Below, piece by piece: positions 42,339 to 51,619 of a stretch of DNA of 64,000 bases. Made by a program: the position numbers and the translations under genes. The notes under the pieces were generated by a model. The model was not told the origin of the DNA, ran no database searches, and saw nothing but the letters and a program-made list of their open reading frames with translations. Source of the DNA: Siphonobacter curvatus (lineage in GTDB: Bacteria > Bacteroidota > Bacteroidia > Cytophagales > Spirosomataceae); the NCBI RefSeq assembly GCF_002943425.1, contig NZ_PTRA01000001.1, positions 2,666,001 through 2,730,000 on the forward strand. The letters run 5' to 3'. Every line of letters begins with the position of its first letter. Positions within the stretch are counted from its first letter, which is position 1.

Positions 42339-43606
42339 TGTTTGGTATTATCGACTGTAATAACTTCTACGCAAGCTGTCAACGTGCCTTTGATCCTAGC
42401 TTAGAAGGAAAGCCTATCGTCGTACTCAGCAATAACGACGGGTGCGTCATCGCCCGAAGCAACGAGGCAAAGGCGCTCGGAATAGAAATGGGCACGCCTG
42501 CCTTTCAAATTGCTACTTATACCAAGTCGGTAGGTGTACAGGCCTTTTCAAGCAACTATACCTTGTATGGCGATATGTCGGATCGCGTCGTAGCGGCCAT
42601 CGCCAGCATGGTTGATCGGTATGAAGTGTACAGCATTGATGAATGCTTCGTAGACCTCTCAGGTTATGAACACTACACCAAAGACATTTATGAATACGCC
42701 TGGATGATTAAGGAACGCATTCGGAGATGGACCGGCATCCCTGTGTCAATCGGTATCGCTACAACAAAGACATTGGCGAAAGTGGCCAATAGAAGGGCTA
42801 AGAAGAATCCAGCCTACGGTGGGCTGTACATGATTCAGTCTAAAACTGAAATCGAACGTGCCTTAGATGGTTTTGATATTGGGGATTTGTGGGGAATAGG
42901 CAGGCAGTATGTACGCAAATTAAAAGAATTTGGTTGCAAGGATGCCCTGCATTTCGCCCAGCAATCAGAAGCCTGGGTTGCTAAAAACATGACTGTTCAG
43001 GGCTTACGACTGCTCAAAGAGCTGAACGGCCAGCCCTGCTACGACCTTGAATTAATCCCTGACAGGAAAAAAGCCATTTGCACAGCCAGGTCTTTCGGAG
43101 AACTTACCCAATCGAAGGACGTAGTACGGGAAGCGTTAGCGAATTATGCTGCCAATTGTGCCAAGAAGCTCAGGAAAGAAGGAAGTATAGCTAACCTGAT
43201 GACCATCTTTCTGCATACTAACCAATACCGGGAGCAGGACCGGCAGTACTACGGCCACAAGACCATTCACCTACCTAAGGCTACAAGCTTCACGCCGGAT
43301 TTGATTCATTCGGCTCACCAGGTATTAGATATGCTCTGGCAGGACGGCTTAAACTTCAAGAAAGTGGGTTGCATCGTCAGTGGTTTGCAACCCGAAGAGC
43401 ATCGTCAAGCTCAACTTTTCACGGATATTGACTGGGAAAAAGAGCAGAAAGCAATGCGGGCTCTGGATACGGTAAACGGCTGGTATGGGAAAGACACAGT
43501 AAAAGTAGCGGCACAAGGTTTTGGACGAAAGTGGAAAATGCTGCAGGAACGCCTATCCCCCTGCTACACCACGAGATGGTCAGACCTGATAACAGCCAAG
43601 TGCTAG
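42335..43606 (+). CDS. umuC: UmuC-like Y-family DNA polymerase
   Basis: 423 residues. [20 protein letters not shown] (catalytic Asp, motif of the palm), [31 protein letters not shown] (SIDE, catalytic Asp-Glu), a helix-hairpin-helix around [19 protein letters not shown], and the UmuC C-terminal domain. Acts in translesion synthesis with UmuD. Intact, with the length usual for UmuC. Confidence 0.96.
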   Translation: MMFGIIDCNNFYASCQRAFDPSLEGKPIVVLSNNDGCVIARSNEAKALGIEMGTPAFQIATYTKSVGVQAFSSNYTLYGDMSDRVVAAIASMVDRYEVYSIDECFVDLSGYEHYTKDIYEYAWMIKERIRRWTGIPVSIGIATTKTLAKVANRRAKKNPAYGGLYMIQSKTEIERALDGFDIGDLWGIGRQYVRKLKEFGCKDALHFAQQSEAWVAKNMTVQGLRLLKELNGQPCYDLELIPDRKKAICTARSFGELTQSKDVVREALANYAANCAKKLRKEGSIANLMTIFLHTNQYREQDRQYYGHKTIHLPKATSFTPDLIHSAHQVLDMLWQDGLNFKKVGCIVSGLQPEEHRQAQLFTDIDWEKEQKAMRALDTVNGWYGKDTVKVAAQGFGRKWKMLQERLSPCYTTRWSDLITAKC

Positions 43607-43827
43607 ATGAAATGTACGAGATCTTCGAGCTTTTGAAACCCTTCTCTCATTTACAGGGACTTCGGTTCGTTGCCGGAGAACTAGTATTTCAATGGCGTTG
43701 CGAAAATATTCTCTTTTGGATTTCTTACGAGTCAGAAACCTACAAAATCTACATTGATGGAGAGTTTCAACATGCCACTACGGATACGTATGAAGTAGCA
43801 CGTTACTTTAGCCTCTTAGGACTTTGA
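43579..43827 (+). CDS. Small hypothetical protein after umuC
   Basis: 82 residues if it starts at ATG 43579 inside the end of umuC; ATG 43612 gives 71. Contains [20 protein letters not shown] and [12 protein letters not shown], alternating beta pattern. Unknown function. Convergent with the next gene. Confidence 0.5.
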   Translation, partial: VRPDNSQVLDEMYEIFELLKPFSHLQGLRFVAGELVFQWRCENILFWISYESETYKIYIDGEFQHATTDTYEVARYFSLLGL

Positions 43828-43835
43828 CATTAAAT

Positions 43836-44366
43836 TTATCCATTGCTTTCTTGTCCTTTAACAAAGGGCTTCTCAATTTTTAAGAATCCAACTAATAAAT
43901 TTCTAAAAACGGCTTTTACACTTTTAGGACGTTTTTCAGCAACTTGACCGTTTGAATATATAACCAAATCACAGTGAGGATACATACAATTTTCCGGCTT
44001 GTGATTTACAACAGCTGTAAAAATACGTCGTTCATTATTAACCTCGGCCTCCCTAATACTTAATACATCTGAAACCTTAATGGACACTATACCATAAGCC
44101 AAGTGATGCTCTTCTGAATCTTTATTATATAATACATCTTCAGGGCATTCACTAAATTTGGAACGGTTATAAGAATCATTATCCATCGCAAAAATCTTCA
44201 CCCGAGAGTCTTGATTAGTTTCCCAATCTTCTTTAGACCCTTCGACTTTAAATCGACGATATAACAATTCATCCTCATCAAATTCGCTAATTACAGGTCG
44301 GCCATTTCTATGAAGTCGTGCAGGTATACTAGAAATTGTACATACTTCACATGCATTTTCACTCAT
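43836..44366 (-). CDS. Hypothetical protein of the minus-strand insert
   Basis: 176 residues, cysteine-containing start MSENACEVCTISSIPARLHR and a phage-like beta region. AT-rich compared with the phage body. Overlaps the upstream gene by 8 bp. No family recognised. Confidence 0.6.
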   Translation of the reverse strand: MSENACEVCTISSIPARLHRNGRPVISEFDEDELLYRRFKVEGSKEDWETNQDSRVKIFAMDNDSYNRSKFSECPEDVLYNKDSEEHHLAYGIVSIKVSDVLSIREAEVNNERRIFTAVVNHKPENCMYPHCDLVIYSNGQVAEKRPKSVKAVFRNLLVGFLKIEKPFVKGQESNG

Positions 44367-44889
44367 GTACAGATAGGAAGTGTTCGTTCAATTTTTCAAA
44401 ATAATCTTCATTTAATGCGTCCCAAGCCTGAGTTTCCGGTCCACTACCTTTTAACAATACGATATCTCCATCTTGAAAGAATTCAATTAAGTGATATTTA
44501 TTGTTATGATTAAACTCAAATGCTACACTGTTATCCTCCGTAGCATTAATATGCTCTATTTCTATTCCTTTTTCCAAAAGTACTGATATGGTTTCTTCTG
44601 GGAGTGAATCAATTCCACCATCAAGAGTAAATCTTTTGGTTTTTCTCAGTTTTAACAATTGCTGGTTTTTTACTTGATTAATTCTTTCAATTTCTTCTAT
44701 CAAAAAAACCCGTTCTAAAGCTTTAGGACGACTTGAACTATTCTTGCTTGTACTAACAGGAGTCTGCTTAGAGAACGGATGAAAGCTCCCTAGGTTGTTT
44801 GAAGAACTAGCAGGCATCGATGCCGAAGCTATAAGACCAATAGCAATGATAACCTTAGAAGCTGATGATTGCGTTTGTTGATTATGCAT
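44359..44889 (-). CDS. Hypothetical protein of the minus-strand insert
   Basis: 176 residues from ATG 44889, preceded by a good AGGAGAA. The N-terminus (KVIIAIGLIASASMPASSSN) has a moderately hydrophobic stretch, possibly a signal or anchor. The rest is charged: EEIERINQVKNQQLLKLRKT and EDNSVAFEFNHNNKYHLIEF. Middle gene of three. Confidence 0.6.
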   Translation of the reverse strand: MHNQQTQSSASKVIIAIGLIASASMPASSSNNLGSFHPFSKQTPVSTSKNSSSRPKALERVFLIEEIERINQVKNQQLLKLRKTKRFTLDGGIDSLPEETISVLLEKGIEIEHINATEDNSVAFEFNHNNKYHLIEFFQDGDIVLLKGSGPETQAWDALNEDYFEKLNEHFLSVHE

Positions 44890-44905
44890 GGTTCTCCTTT
44901 TGGTA

Positions 44906-45241
44906 TTATCGTTGTGCTTGAAGTTGACTAATCTTATCATTTAACCAATCGCGTACACCAATAGCAATATGCAAATCAAGCAAAATACCTACTTGAACTT
45001 CTCTAATTGAGCCTGTTTTCCCTTCACTACTGACTACTTCACCCAACGTATAAGCATTACCATCTACCAATTCAAGTCTATGTGCCATCTTAGTAGGTAT
45101 GACAACTCGATCTACAAAAAAATTTAGATCTACCTGAGCCGCTGACGTAACGCCTCCAAAAACACCAGTACTTGTTATTGTTTTGTAATCCGTGCTTTTT
45201 TGGTAATGGATGTCAATTTGATCGGGAAGGTTACTTTCCAT
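44906..45241 (-). CDS. Hypothetical protein of the minus-strand insert
   Basis: 111 residues from ATG 45241. ITSTGVFGGVTSAAQVDLNF and FFVDRVVIPTKMAHRLE suggest a small beta-barrel-like protein; a distant likeness to DUF3467-type proteins is possible but unproven. First gene of the three, with its promoter presumably in 45242-45330. Confidence 0.55.
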   Translation of the reverse strand: MESNLPDQIDIHYQKSTDYKTITSTGVFGGVTSAAQVDLNFFVDRVVIPTKMAHRLELVDGNAYTLGEVVSSEGKTGSIREVQVGILLDLHIAIGVRDWLNDKISQLQAQR

Positions 45242-45306
45242 TAGTGAAAAAGTTAAAACGTTCAAGCATAAAACTCAGATTATCAACACATTGCATCCTT
45301 GACTTA

Positions 45307-45327
45307 TACCCTAATGCTATTAGGGTA
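45307..45327. promoter_or_regulatory. 9-bp inverted repeat upstream of the insert
   Basis: TACCCTAAT-GCT-ATTAGGGTA lies 66 bp upstream of the first minus-strand gene. Symmetric and short-looped, a candidate operator or terminator. The remaining 45328-45569 shows nothing else. Confidence 0.45.
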
Positions 45328-45569
45328 ATAAAAACGGACTGCAAAAGTAATGCAATTAAATAACTATTCCTTTTAAATAAGCATACAAGTTACTTTCTTA
45401 TCAATATTTCATAATCAGCCATTCTCTATACCTCTGCTAATGCCTGATTGAGCTGTAGCATTTGGGATAAAAAGAATGTGGAAAAGGCTGGTTTCTGACT
45501 GAACTTCTTTACTGGTACCTCACCATAGATACGATAGCTTCTTAAGCACTTTAGCCGTATATTCATGCC

Positions 45570-45833
45570 ATGAAACCAACTGAAAAGCAAATCGAAAAGG
45601 CCATCGAGGAGATTCGGAAGAAACTCGCTCAGCCCGGCATTACCAAAGCGGCCAATTTCCCTCAGAAGGAAGGCTATACCGAGGCTGTCGACATCTTAGT
45701 CGAGGACCGCCAAACCTATGAGGGCATTGATAAGCTTGAAACCGTACAAGGGCGAGCGATCGCCGTATTGGCGGTGGACTTCCTCAACGGAGAGTGTGAT
45801 CAAAAGATACTCTGTGGCGTAGCTTTAAAATAA
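45570..45833 (+). CDS. Small hypothetical phage protein
   Basis: 87 residues, MKPTEKQIEKAIEEIRKKLA, hydrophilic with phage-like codon use. Precedes another 87-residue gene by 7 bp. No family recognised. Confidence 0.55.
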   Translation: MKPTEKQIEKAIEEIRKKLAQPGITKAANFPQKEGYTEAVDILVEDRQTYEGIDKLETVQGRAIAVLAVDFLNGECDQKILCGVALK

Positions 45834-45840
45834 ACGTGAT

Positions 45841-46104
45841 ATGGAAAAAAGATTCGAAGTATTCTGGGCATACCCTAATTATAAGGCTGGTGGGCGTATA
45901 GAGTTTGATGACTATGCTTTATTAGAAGAATGGATAGATACTCAAAATATAGCACATCCAGGATTTAAGGCATATGTGTGGGTTAATGAAGGAAAAGACA
46001 AGCATTCAAAGCTTTATAAATCAGGCAAAGAGTTAAAATTGCAAAACCATAGTAATGGGGAAACAAAAGAAAAATGGCTCCGGTTACATATAACAGATAT
46101 CTAG
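45841..46104 (+). CDS. Small hypothetical protein
   Basis: 87 residues, MEKRFEVFWAYPNYKAGGRI, AT-rich. Convergent with the head morphogenesis gene. No family recognised. Confidence 0.5.
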   Translation: MEKRFEVFWAYPNYKAGGRIEFDDYALLEEWIDTQNIAHPGFKAYVWVNEGKDKHSKLYKSGKELKLQNHSNGETKEKWLRLHITDI

Positions 46105-46138
46105 ATATAGCTGAAACTATCACAGAGATCACGTTCAC

Positions 46139-47218
46139 TTAAACCATCCGGAGTCCATTCCGAATATCTCCACCTTTGAAGTTATCCCGTACAAAGTAGG
46201 GCTGTGACTTACTCGTCAGCAGCCTTTTTCTATTTTCTTCAATCCAGTTTGTAAAGCCTTTCGGCATCTGGGTTACTGCGTTTTCCGAGCGAAAATCAGA
46301 TGTGTCTTCACCGTCAAGGATCATCTGGGTAAGTCTTTGCATTTCGGCAGGTGTCGCTAAAACCGACACGGCGTAGCATCGGCAATTGGGGTGCCAACCT
46401 ACAAACTTGAAGTTTTTCGGATACATGCCCTTGAGCGGCTCGCAGATGTCACAGACATATGGTCGATTAGACCGGCGTACTTCCACGCCTACCACGAAAT
46501 CAAGCTGATTCCAGCGTTCGTAATCAGAGGCCCGGTAAGCCATATTAATTTCCGTCCGGGTCATGCGTTGCGCGTTCTTATAAGAACTGCGATACACGCC
46601 CTGTCCGGGATGGTAGGCTCGAGCTGCTTTCGAGAGTACCAGCTGGCCACGTTTGTTGCGGACTCGGCGGAAAAGCTTATCAGGCTCATTGAGGTATTCA
46701 CGGACATCGCGGCTCAGCTCATTGGCCGAACGGCCCTCCCCGATGCCGATGTCGAGAGCCAGCTCCATTTCTTCCTTGAACTGTTGGGTATAGTTCCAGA
46801 CGCGACTGGACAGATTCATTCCGGACACCTTTCGTTTTTGGAAAGTGGCAAGGGCTGAGAGGTTCTGAGCCTCGTAGCGGGCTAACAACTTGGCGGGAAT
46901 CTTCGTCGTATCGAGTACCGAGGCCACCAACGCATCGTTTTTCAAATTGGCCAACTCCCATTCTGCCTGAGTGCCTTCCAGCGTCACAGCTTCGATTCGT
47001 TCAGCCATATCGGCTAAGAGCTTCTTTACCTGTTCTCGTATTACCGGATAGTCATCAAAGGAAAAAAGCTTCTCAGGGTCAACTTTCAGTGATTTGCCTA
47101 AACGGATTACCTCCCTACCCACTGCCTCGTAAATGGCCGTGATCCGACTGGCGTACTGCTCGGTACGCATGAAGTGCTTCAGCTCCCAGTCGGATACTTT
47201 GAACGCTTGTTTGGCCAT
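46139..47218 (-). CDS. Phage head morphogenesis protein (Mu gpF/SPP1 gp7 type)
   Basis: 359 residues. The C-terminal domain RTEINMAYRASDYERWNQLD, then VCDICEPLKGMYP and GWHPNCRCYAVS, is the F-like minor head protein signature with its Cys/His residues. It directly follows the portal gene (start adjacent to portal stop), the usual order terminase, portal, minor head. It is the last gene of the leftward late operon. Confidence 0.92.
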   Translation of the reverse strand: MAKQAFKVSDWELKHFMRTEQYASRITAIYEAVGREVIRLGKSLKVDPEKLFSFDDYPVIREQVKKLLADMAERIEAVTLEGTQAEWELANLKNDALVASVLDTTKIPAKLLARYEAQNLSALATFQKRKVSGMNLSSRVWNYTQQFKEEMELALDIGIGEGRSANELSRDVREYLNEPDKLFRRVRNKRGQLVLSKAARAYHPGQGVYRSSYKNAQRMTRTEINMAYRASDYERWNQLDFVVGVEVRRSNRPYVCDICEPLKGMYPKNFKFVGWHPNCRCYAVSVLATPAEMQRLTQMILDGEDTSDFRSENAVTQMPKGFTNWIEENRKRLLTSKSQPYFVRDNFKGGDIRNGLRMV

Positions 47219-48615
47219 TAGAACGCAGTTTCAGTGACATCAAAACTCCGCTCCTGCTGGCTTTCAGTCTGCATTTGCTTCATCTCCTCATCCACGTTAT
47301 CGACCAATCCGGAAAGAGCCGTAGCGGTCTTCTTTGAGATGAGCGGTTTTCCGCCGTTGGCCGTAACTAAACGGCTCACCAGACCTGCCTCATCGTCAAT
47401 GATGAAGGGTTGAATCTGGGTTTCAATATCAATGGCCGCAACATCACCTTTTAGGCTCGTAGCCATCATGCCCACGAAGGCTTTCACGATATTGGTACGA
47501 CGCTCCAGGTACGCATCAAAGACCCGTTGCTTCTTTTTGACCTTCAAGTGGGCATCGAGAAAGAGCATTTTAAGCGCTACGCCGGAAATTTCCCCTAAAC
47601 CTTTCACCGCTTCAAAGGAAATATCTGGCGTTTGGGTCAATGAGAATAAAAAACGGAGCAGCGTTTCGATTTCAAGCTTGATAGCCTCCGGGGCATGGTT
47701 CCAGGAAAGGTATTCAGCTGTGGCCCCATTTTTGGCTTGAAGCAGCTTACCTGTTTCGCCCTTTTTAGCCATGTTTGTCAGCTCTCCAGTAACTAAAATC
47801 GTCGGGGATCCGTGGTAATCGTCAGTATCGGCAAAGTTGGAAAGCAAGTATTCGAGGCGTTTAATGATCGATTCAACGTTTGACCATTCTACCTCTTTCT
47901 GACGGCCGTAGACGACGGGAATCTTACCAATTACATTATTCTCCCGGCTGACCTCTTCCCACTCACCTGTGGCACCCTCTTTCCAGATAATCTTTTCGGC
48001 TTCCGTATAAGTCTCGAAGTAGTTAATCTTTTTGCCTTCACCATCAAGGAGGATATATGCCCGGCTAAAAGCGATCATATCGCCTGTTTCGTCGAAAAGC
48101 GGATACAGCTCGTTCCCGTCCCAGGGATTAAAGGCCATAACCCGAAGCTTGAATGGGGTTTTAAAGCCGTAGTCCTCGTGCTCAGCGTCTTTCTTAACCG
48201 GGAACCAGCACTCCGCTACTTCCGTAGATTTGAACATCTCTAAAGCTATTTCCGCGTTGAAGCTGGATATTTTATTATCCTTGAAAATGCGGTTGATTGC
48301 TCCCAGCACCTTCTTTTGTCCTTCCCCCTGGGGATCGCAGACTACTTTAGGAGGAAGACCGAATAGAAAGCTTACCGCCCGCTCGGTGATAAGCTCTTGG
48401 AATGAAAAGCCTAATCGGTTCACCTTTTCAAAGCTACCATCCGCTAAAGGCTTGTCGGGTCGTTTGGCCGTATCAAAGACTTCGTGATCTTTTACGTTGT
48501 ATTGCTTCTTAAACTCTTCTACCGTAGGAAGTGTGCGTTTACCTTTCAGCAGCTCGACTGCTTTTTTAATATCCTGGCCTTTGACGATTGCGGCTTTTAA
48601 GTCAGTTAGGTTCAT
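47218..48615 (-). CDS. Phage portal protein (SPP1 gp6-like)
   Basis: 465 residues. PLADGSFEKVNRLGFSFQEL, AVSFLFGLPPKVV, AFNPWDGNELYPLFDETGDM and NFADTDDYHGSPTILVTGEL are typical of SPP1-type portals. It forms the dodecameric ring at the head vertex. Sits between the terminase large subunit (8 bp gap) and minor head protein. Confidence 0.93.
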   Translation of the reverse strand: MNLTDLKAAIVKGQDIKKAVELLKGKRTLPTVEEFKKQYNVKDHEVFDTAKRPDKPLADGSFEKVNRLGFSFQELITERAVSFLFGLPPKVVCDPQGEGQKKVLGAINRIFKDNKISSFNAEIALEMFKSTEVAECWFPVKKDAEHEDYGFKTPFKLRVMAFNPWDGNELYPLFDETGDMIAFSRAYILLDGEGKKINYFETYTEAEKIIWKEGATGEWEEVSRENNVIGKIPVVYGRQKEVEWSNVESIIKRLEYLLSNFADTDDYHGSPTILVTGELTNMAKKGETGKLLQAKNGATAEYLSWNHAPEAIKLEIETLLRFLFSLTQTPDISFEAVKGLGEISGVALKMLFLDAHLKVKKKQRVFDAYLERRTNIVKAFVGMMATSLKGDVAAIDIETQIQPFIIDDEAGLVSRLVTANGGKPLISKKTATALSGLVDNVDEEMKQMQTESQQERSFDVTETAF

Positions 48616-48623
48616 AGCTGTGA

Positions 48624-50177
48624 TTAGAAAAACAGTCCAGTTAAATTCTGAGGTGCTGATACGGTAGCTGGGTAGAAGGTGTTAGCCAGGGCGTCAAACT
48701 CGTCCGGTGAGCGGCTTAGACGTTTGACAATCTCGTCCTTCGGCTCAATGATGATCGAGCCATTTGATTGAAACTTCCATTTAATCTCGGTAGCTTCCTC
48801 AAGCAAAGAAGGGCTCGGAGGCAGCATGGCGTTTTGATTATTACGAGGGTTAAGCCAATCGCGTACGGCCCAGAACAGATAAGCCCGCATGTTGGCAAAT
48901 TTGTACTGACCTGTGACATCGGTTAGGGGTTCTTCGCTTTCGTCCTTAGCTGCTTCGCTGTACTTACAAGAAGCGATTTGTTCGACTAGGCCCAACTCTT
49001 CCAGACGGGAGTACACGCCGGCCCCCTCGCCAATTGTATCGATTAGGGCAATGGCCCGTTTATCTTTATCCAGATGATGCTTTACGGCTCCGGCAATTTC
49101 CATGTGGTTGGCCCGGCCGCCGGAGTTCTTCTTCCGGATCTTGCTGACAATGTTGTCGTGACGGTGAACGAAGCAGGAGCTATCGCGGCCCATGCCGGCC
49201 ACGTCAACGCCAATACGCTGCAGGCCTGGGTACTGATTGACGCGGTAGGTTTTGTGGTATTTCTCCCAGCGTTGGTTAGCCAGTTCAATCCACTGCTCGG
49301 GTATCAGCGAGTCCTCGCCTACTTTGGGAAATTTGCCAAGAATCTTGATGCGGCATAAATCCTCGGGGCGGTATAGCTTGCCGTCAAACTCGAAATCGTC
49401 TTCTTCCTCGGTGAACTCGTCAGGTCGTATTTCTTTGGCCCAGAGTTCCAGCTTATCCTTCACCCACTCGTAATCAACCTGACCCGGGATGATTTGCTTT
49501 TTGGCCAGTACGTTAGGAGCGGAAAGGGAGGAAAGCCGAAACCGGGACCAGCGTTCGCCCTTCTGGCTTTTAGCGGCGTATCCGATCGTTGTGTTAGGGT
49601 TGAATACAATCAGAATCCGGGAATTGCCTTGTAGGTTACCTTCTATAGCTGCAAACGTATCGTCTGAAATACCAGAAGCTTCCGTAATAGCGAACATGGT
49701 ATTTACGGCGTGAAAGCCAGACCATGCCTCGTGATTGTGTTCATCCGCTTTAAAACCCGTGAGAAACCATTCTTCGTTATCGGTTCGAATGTCATAGGCG
49801 TTGAGCCGGCCTGGGAAAAGTACCCCGTTTCGCTTGGCTCGGTTAAAAAGCCGCGAAATCTCCGGCATCATGATGTTTTTCACCTGACGATCGGTCGGAG
49901 CTGTAAGAGCTACTTTCGTGTTTTCGATAAGTTCTTTTCCCCGCCATTTCGGCGTCAGATACATAAAGCAAATCGCGGCTACGGCCGTTACGAAGTCTTT
50001 ACCTCGGGCAGTACCCGAGGCCACAGAGGTACGCGGATTATATTGTACGCTCGAAAGTATAGCTTCCTGCTCTTTGTCCAGATTAACGCTCAAAGCTTCT
50101 CGGGCAAATTTGCACCAGTCCTCTGTCCAAGCACGGACCTGATTCTCACCCTGCTTTTCGAATTCCTGTTCACTCAT
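48624..50177 (-). CDS. terL: Terminase large subunit
   Basis: 517 residues. Walker A-like RTSVASGTARGKDFVTAVAA near the N-terminus, ATPase motif MFAITEASGIS, and the C-terminal nuclease domain starting LQRIGVDVAGMGRDSSCFVH with its first Asp. It packages DNA through the portal. Overlaps the small subunit by ATGA. Confidence 0.93.
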   Translation of the reverse strand: MSEQEFEKQGENQVRAWTEDWCKFAREALSVNLDKEQEAILSSVQYNPRTSVASGTARGKDFVTAVAAICFMYLTPKWRGKELIENTKVALTAPTDRQVKNIMMPEISRLFNRAKRNGVLFPGRLNAYDIRTDNEEWFLTGFKADEHNHEAWSGFHAVNTMFAITEASGISDDTFAAIEGNLQGNSRILIVFNPNTTIGYAAKSQKGERWSRFRLSSLSAPNVLAKKQIIPGQVDYEWVKDKLELWAKEIRPDEFTEEEDDFEFDGKLYRPEDLCRIKILGKFPKVGEDSLIPEQWIELANQRWEKYHKTYRVNQYPGLQRIGVDVAGMGRDSSCFVHRHDNIVSKIRKKNSGGRANHMEIAGAVKHHLDKDKRAIALIDTIGEGAGVYSRLEELGLVEQIASCKYSEAAKDESEEPLTDVTGQYKFANMRAYLFWAVRDWLNPRNNQNAMLPPSPSLLEEATEIKWKFQSNGSIIIEPKDEIVKRLSRSPDEFDALANTFYPATVSAPQNLTGLFF

Positions 50178-50719
50178 TTTACCTGGTTCACTTGCTGTAA
50201 AAAATCACCAAACCCCTTATTCAGACTTTCCCCTTTCGTGGTATGGTCCTGCTTGACGGGGGCGTCGTAGCCCATCACTTTACGGATACCCTCTAATGCT
50301 CTGAGCTTGTCCCAGAGCTTAATCTTTTTAGTCTCACCGATAGGAATACCCATCTCCTTCATTTCCTCAGTCTCAGAGCTTGCCAAAGCGGCGGCTTCAT
50401 CTTCGGTTAGTTCAGTTACTTCTTTAAGTGAACCGTTCGGATTGAAATAGCACCGGAGGTCTGCGAAGGCGATTCGGGCATACTCAAGCAGTACCCGCTC
50501 CTTGTTGATCAGGTACTTATTTTCAAGCTGCTGGTTAAGTTGAGATTTCTTTTCCTCGATATAGGATCGAATCTGAGGCAGCTTTAATAATTGAGCAGCT
50601 TTTACGTCTGCTGTCCGGGGCGAATAGCCAGCACGGATAGCCGCCTGAGTACCGTTCAAATCAATCAGGTACTCATCGCAAAACCGCTTCTGCTTTTCTG
50701 ATAATTTAAGCTCTGTCAT
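50174..50719 (-). CDS. terS: Terminase small subunit
   Basis: 181 residues. LSEKQKRFCDEYLIDLNGTQ and AAIRAGYSPRTADVKAAQLL form the helix-turn-helix of Terminase_2-type small subunits. A coiled-coil oligomerisation region follows. It recognises the packaging site. Ends in ATGA overlap with the large subunit. Confidence 0.93.
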   Translation of the reverse strand: MTELKLSEKQKRFCDEYLIDLNGTQAAIRAGYSPRTADVKAAQLLKLPQIRSYIEEKKSQLNQQLENKYLINKERVLLEYARIAFADLRCYFNPNGSLKEVTELTEDEAAALASSETEEMKEMGIPIGETKKIKLWDKLRALEGIRKVMGYDAPVKQDHTTKGESLNKGFGDFLQQVNQVK

Positions 50720-51008
50720 CGGGGTTATGAATTAAAACCAGGTCCGTTAATACCTGCACAGAACCGAAGTAGCTACTTAGACGATCATATAAAGCCTCAC
50801 CGCTTTTGGTGCGATATAGCCTTCCAAAAGCCTGCTGTTCTCCCGTGTCATCGATGTACATCATGATAAGAGCCTTGGCCCCGAATCGGCGGAAAAACAG
50901 CTTACAGATTTCTTCATCGGTTAGCTCACCTACCGGAAGCTTTTCAATCTGACTTATAGTCCTTATCCCGACTTCGGTATCAGTAGGATGTTTACGCTTT
51001 TTTGCCAT
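50706..51008 (-). CDS. Hypothetical phage protein before terminase
   Basis: 100 residues, MAKKRKHPTDTEVGIRTISQ. Overlaps the small terminase start by 14 bp and the previous gene by 17 bp. Helical and basic at the start. Possibly an accessory packaging protein; family not recognised. Confidence 0.55.
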   Translation of the reverse strand: MAKKRKHPTDTEVGIRTISQIEKLPVGELTDEEICKLFFRRFGAKALIMMYIDDTGEQQAFGRLYRTKSGEALYDRLSSYFGSVQVLTDLVLIHNPDDRA

Positions 51009-51237
51009 GGCGTCTTTCCTCCATCAGGTTATTCATGAAATCGGTAATCTCTTGAAGGCATTTACAATCAAATAGCGTATGGGCCTCGGGGAATAAGGTG
51101 TACTTCCGCCAAGCGCCATAGTATTTGATCTCTGCCAACTTATGGCCGTATCGCAGACTCTGCACTTCGAATATTTTAGTCTTCCCTGTGTCCCGAATCT
51201 GGACAAACTTGAGGTAGGTTTTGAAAGGTGATGACAT
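50992..51237 (-). CDS. Hypothetical phage protein
   Basis: 81 residues, MSSPFKTYLKFVQIRDTGKT, with KIFEVQSLRYGHKLAEIKYY. Unknown family. It starts just downstream of the second repeat array. Confidence 0.55.
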   Translation of the reverse strand: MSSPFKTYLKFVQIRDTGKTKIFEVQSLRYGHKLAEIKYYGAWRKYTLFPEAHTLFDCKCLQEITDFMNNLMEERRHGKKA

Positions 51238-51249
51238 ATCCTTAAAAGG

Positions 51250-51522
51250 TTAGTGGAAACACTGGACACGGTGGAAACACAATTCACTATGACTTATACG
51301 CATTAGGCGTTTAGGCTGTAAATACCTTATATCTTACGCCCTAAAGGCCTATTATTTCTAAGATAGATTTTTTGTGTTTCCTGCGTTTCCATAGAGGGTC
51401 AAATCACTGACAAACAGCTTTTTACCCGGAAACACAAAGCCTATTTTCTTGCGTTTCCTGCGTTTCCAGTGTTTCCGCACCGGTTAAAAGCTTGTGTTTC
51501 CAGCGTTTCCATCCGTTTCTGG
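51250..51522. repeat. Array of GTGTTTCC/GCGTTTCC elements
   Basis: In about 270 bp, ten copies: GGAAACAC at about 51253, 51270 and 51427, and G(T/C)GTTTCC at about 51374, 51383, 51451, 51460, 51468, 51493 and 51502, plus a degenerate copy at 51512. Adjacent copies are spaced about 9-10 bp, close to one helical turn. The array lies just upstream of the packaging genes and may bind a phage protein (TerS, regulator or initiator). Its consensus GG(A)AACA differs by one base from the GG(T)AACA array at 38048. Confidence 0.55.
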
Positions 51523-51612
51523 TTTTTGGCGGGTACAAACCCAAGCTAAAGTCACCGTACAACTGAGCATTCCCAAGAAAGAGGCTACTGCCAAATAGTA
51601 TTCGTGCTCCAT
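51484..51612 (-). CDS. Small membrane protein
   Basis: 42 residues: MEHEYYLAVASFLGMLSCTV TLAWVC is one hydrophobic segment; the last residues (NAGNTSF) are coded by the repeat array itself. A small holin-like or accessory lysis protein is possible. Starts 8 bp downstream of the spanin candidate's stop. Confidence 0.45.
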   Translation of the reverse strand: MEHEYYLAVASFLGMLSCTVTLAWVCTRQKPETDGNAGNTSF

Positions 51613-51619
51613 AGACTTT

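Noticed and set aside
46391-46858. 155-codon plus-strand open frame
   Set aside because: Complement of the head morphogenesis gene; GC-driven shadow.
49710-50270. 186-codon plus-strand open frame
   Set aside because: Complement of terminase genes with no protein-like features.
51250-51522. CRISPR array
   Set aside because: Same reasons: very short repeats and no spacer pattern.
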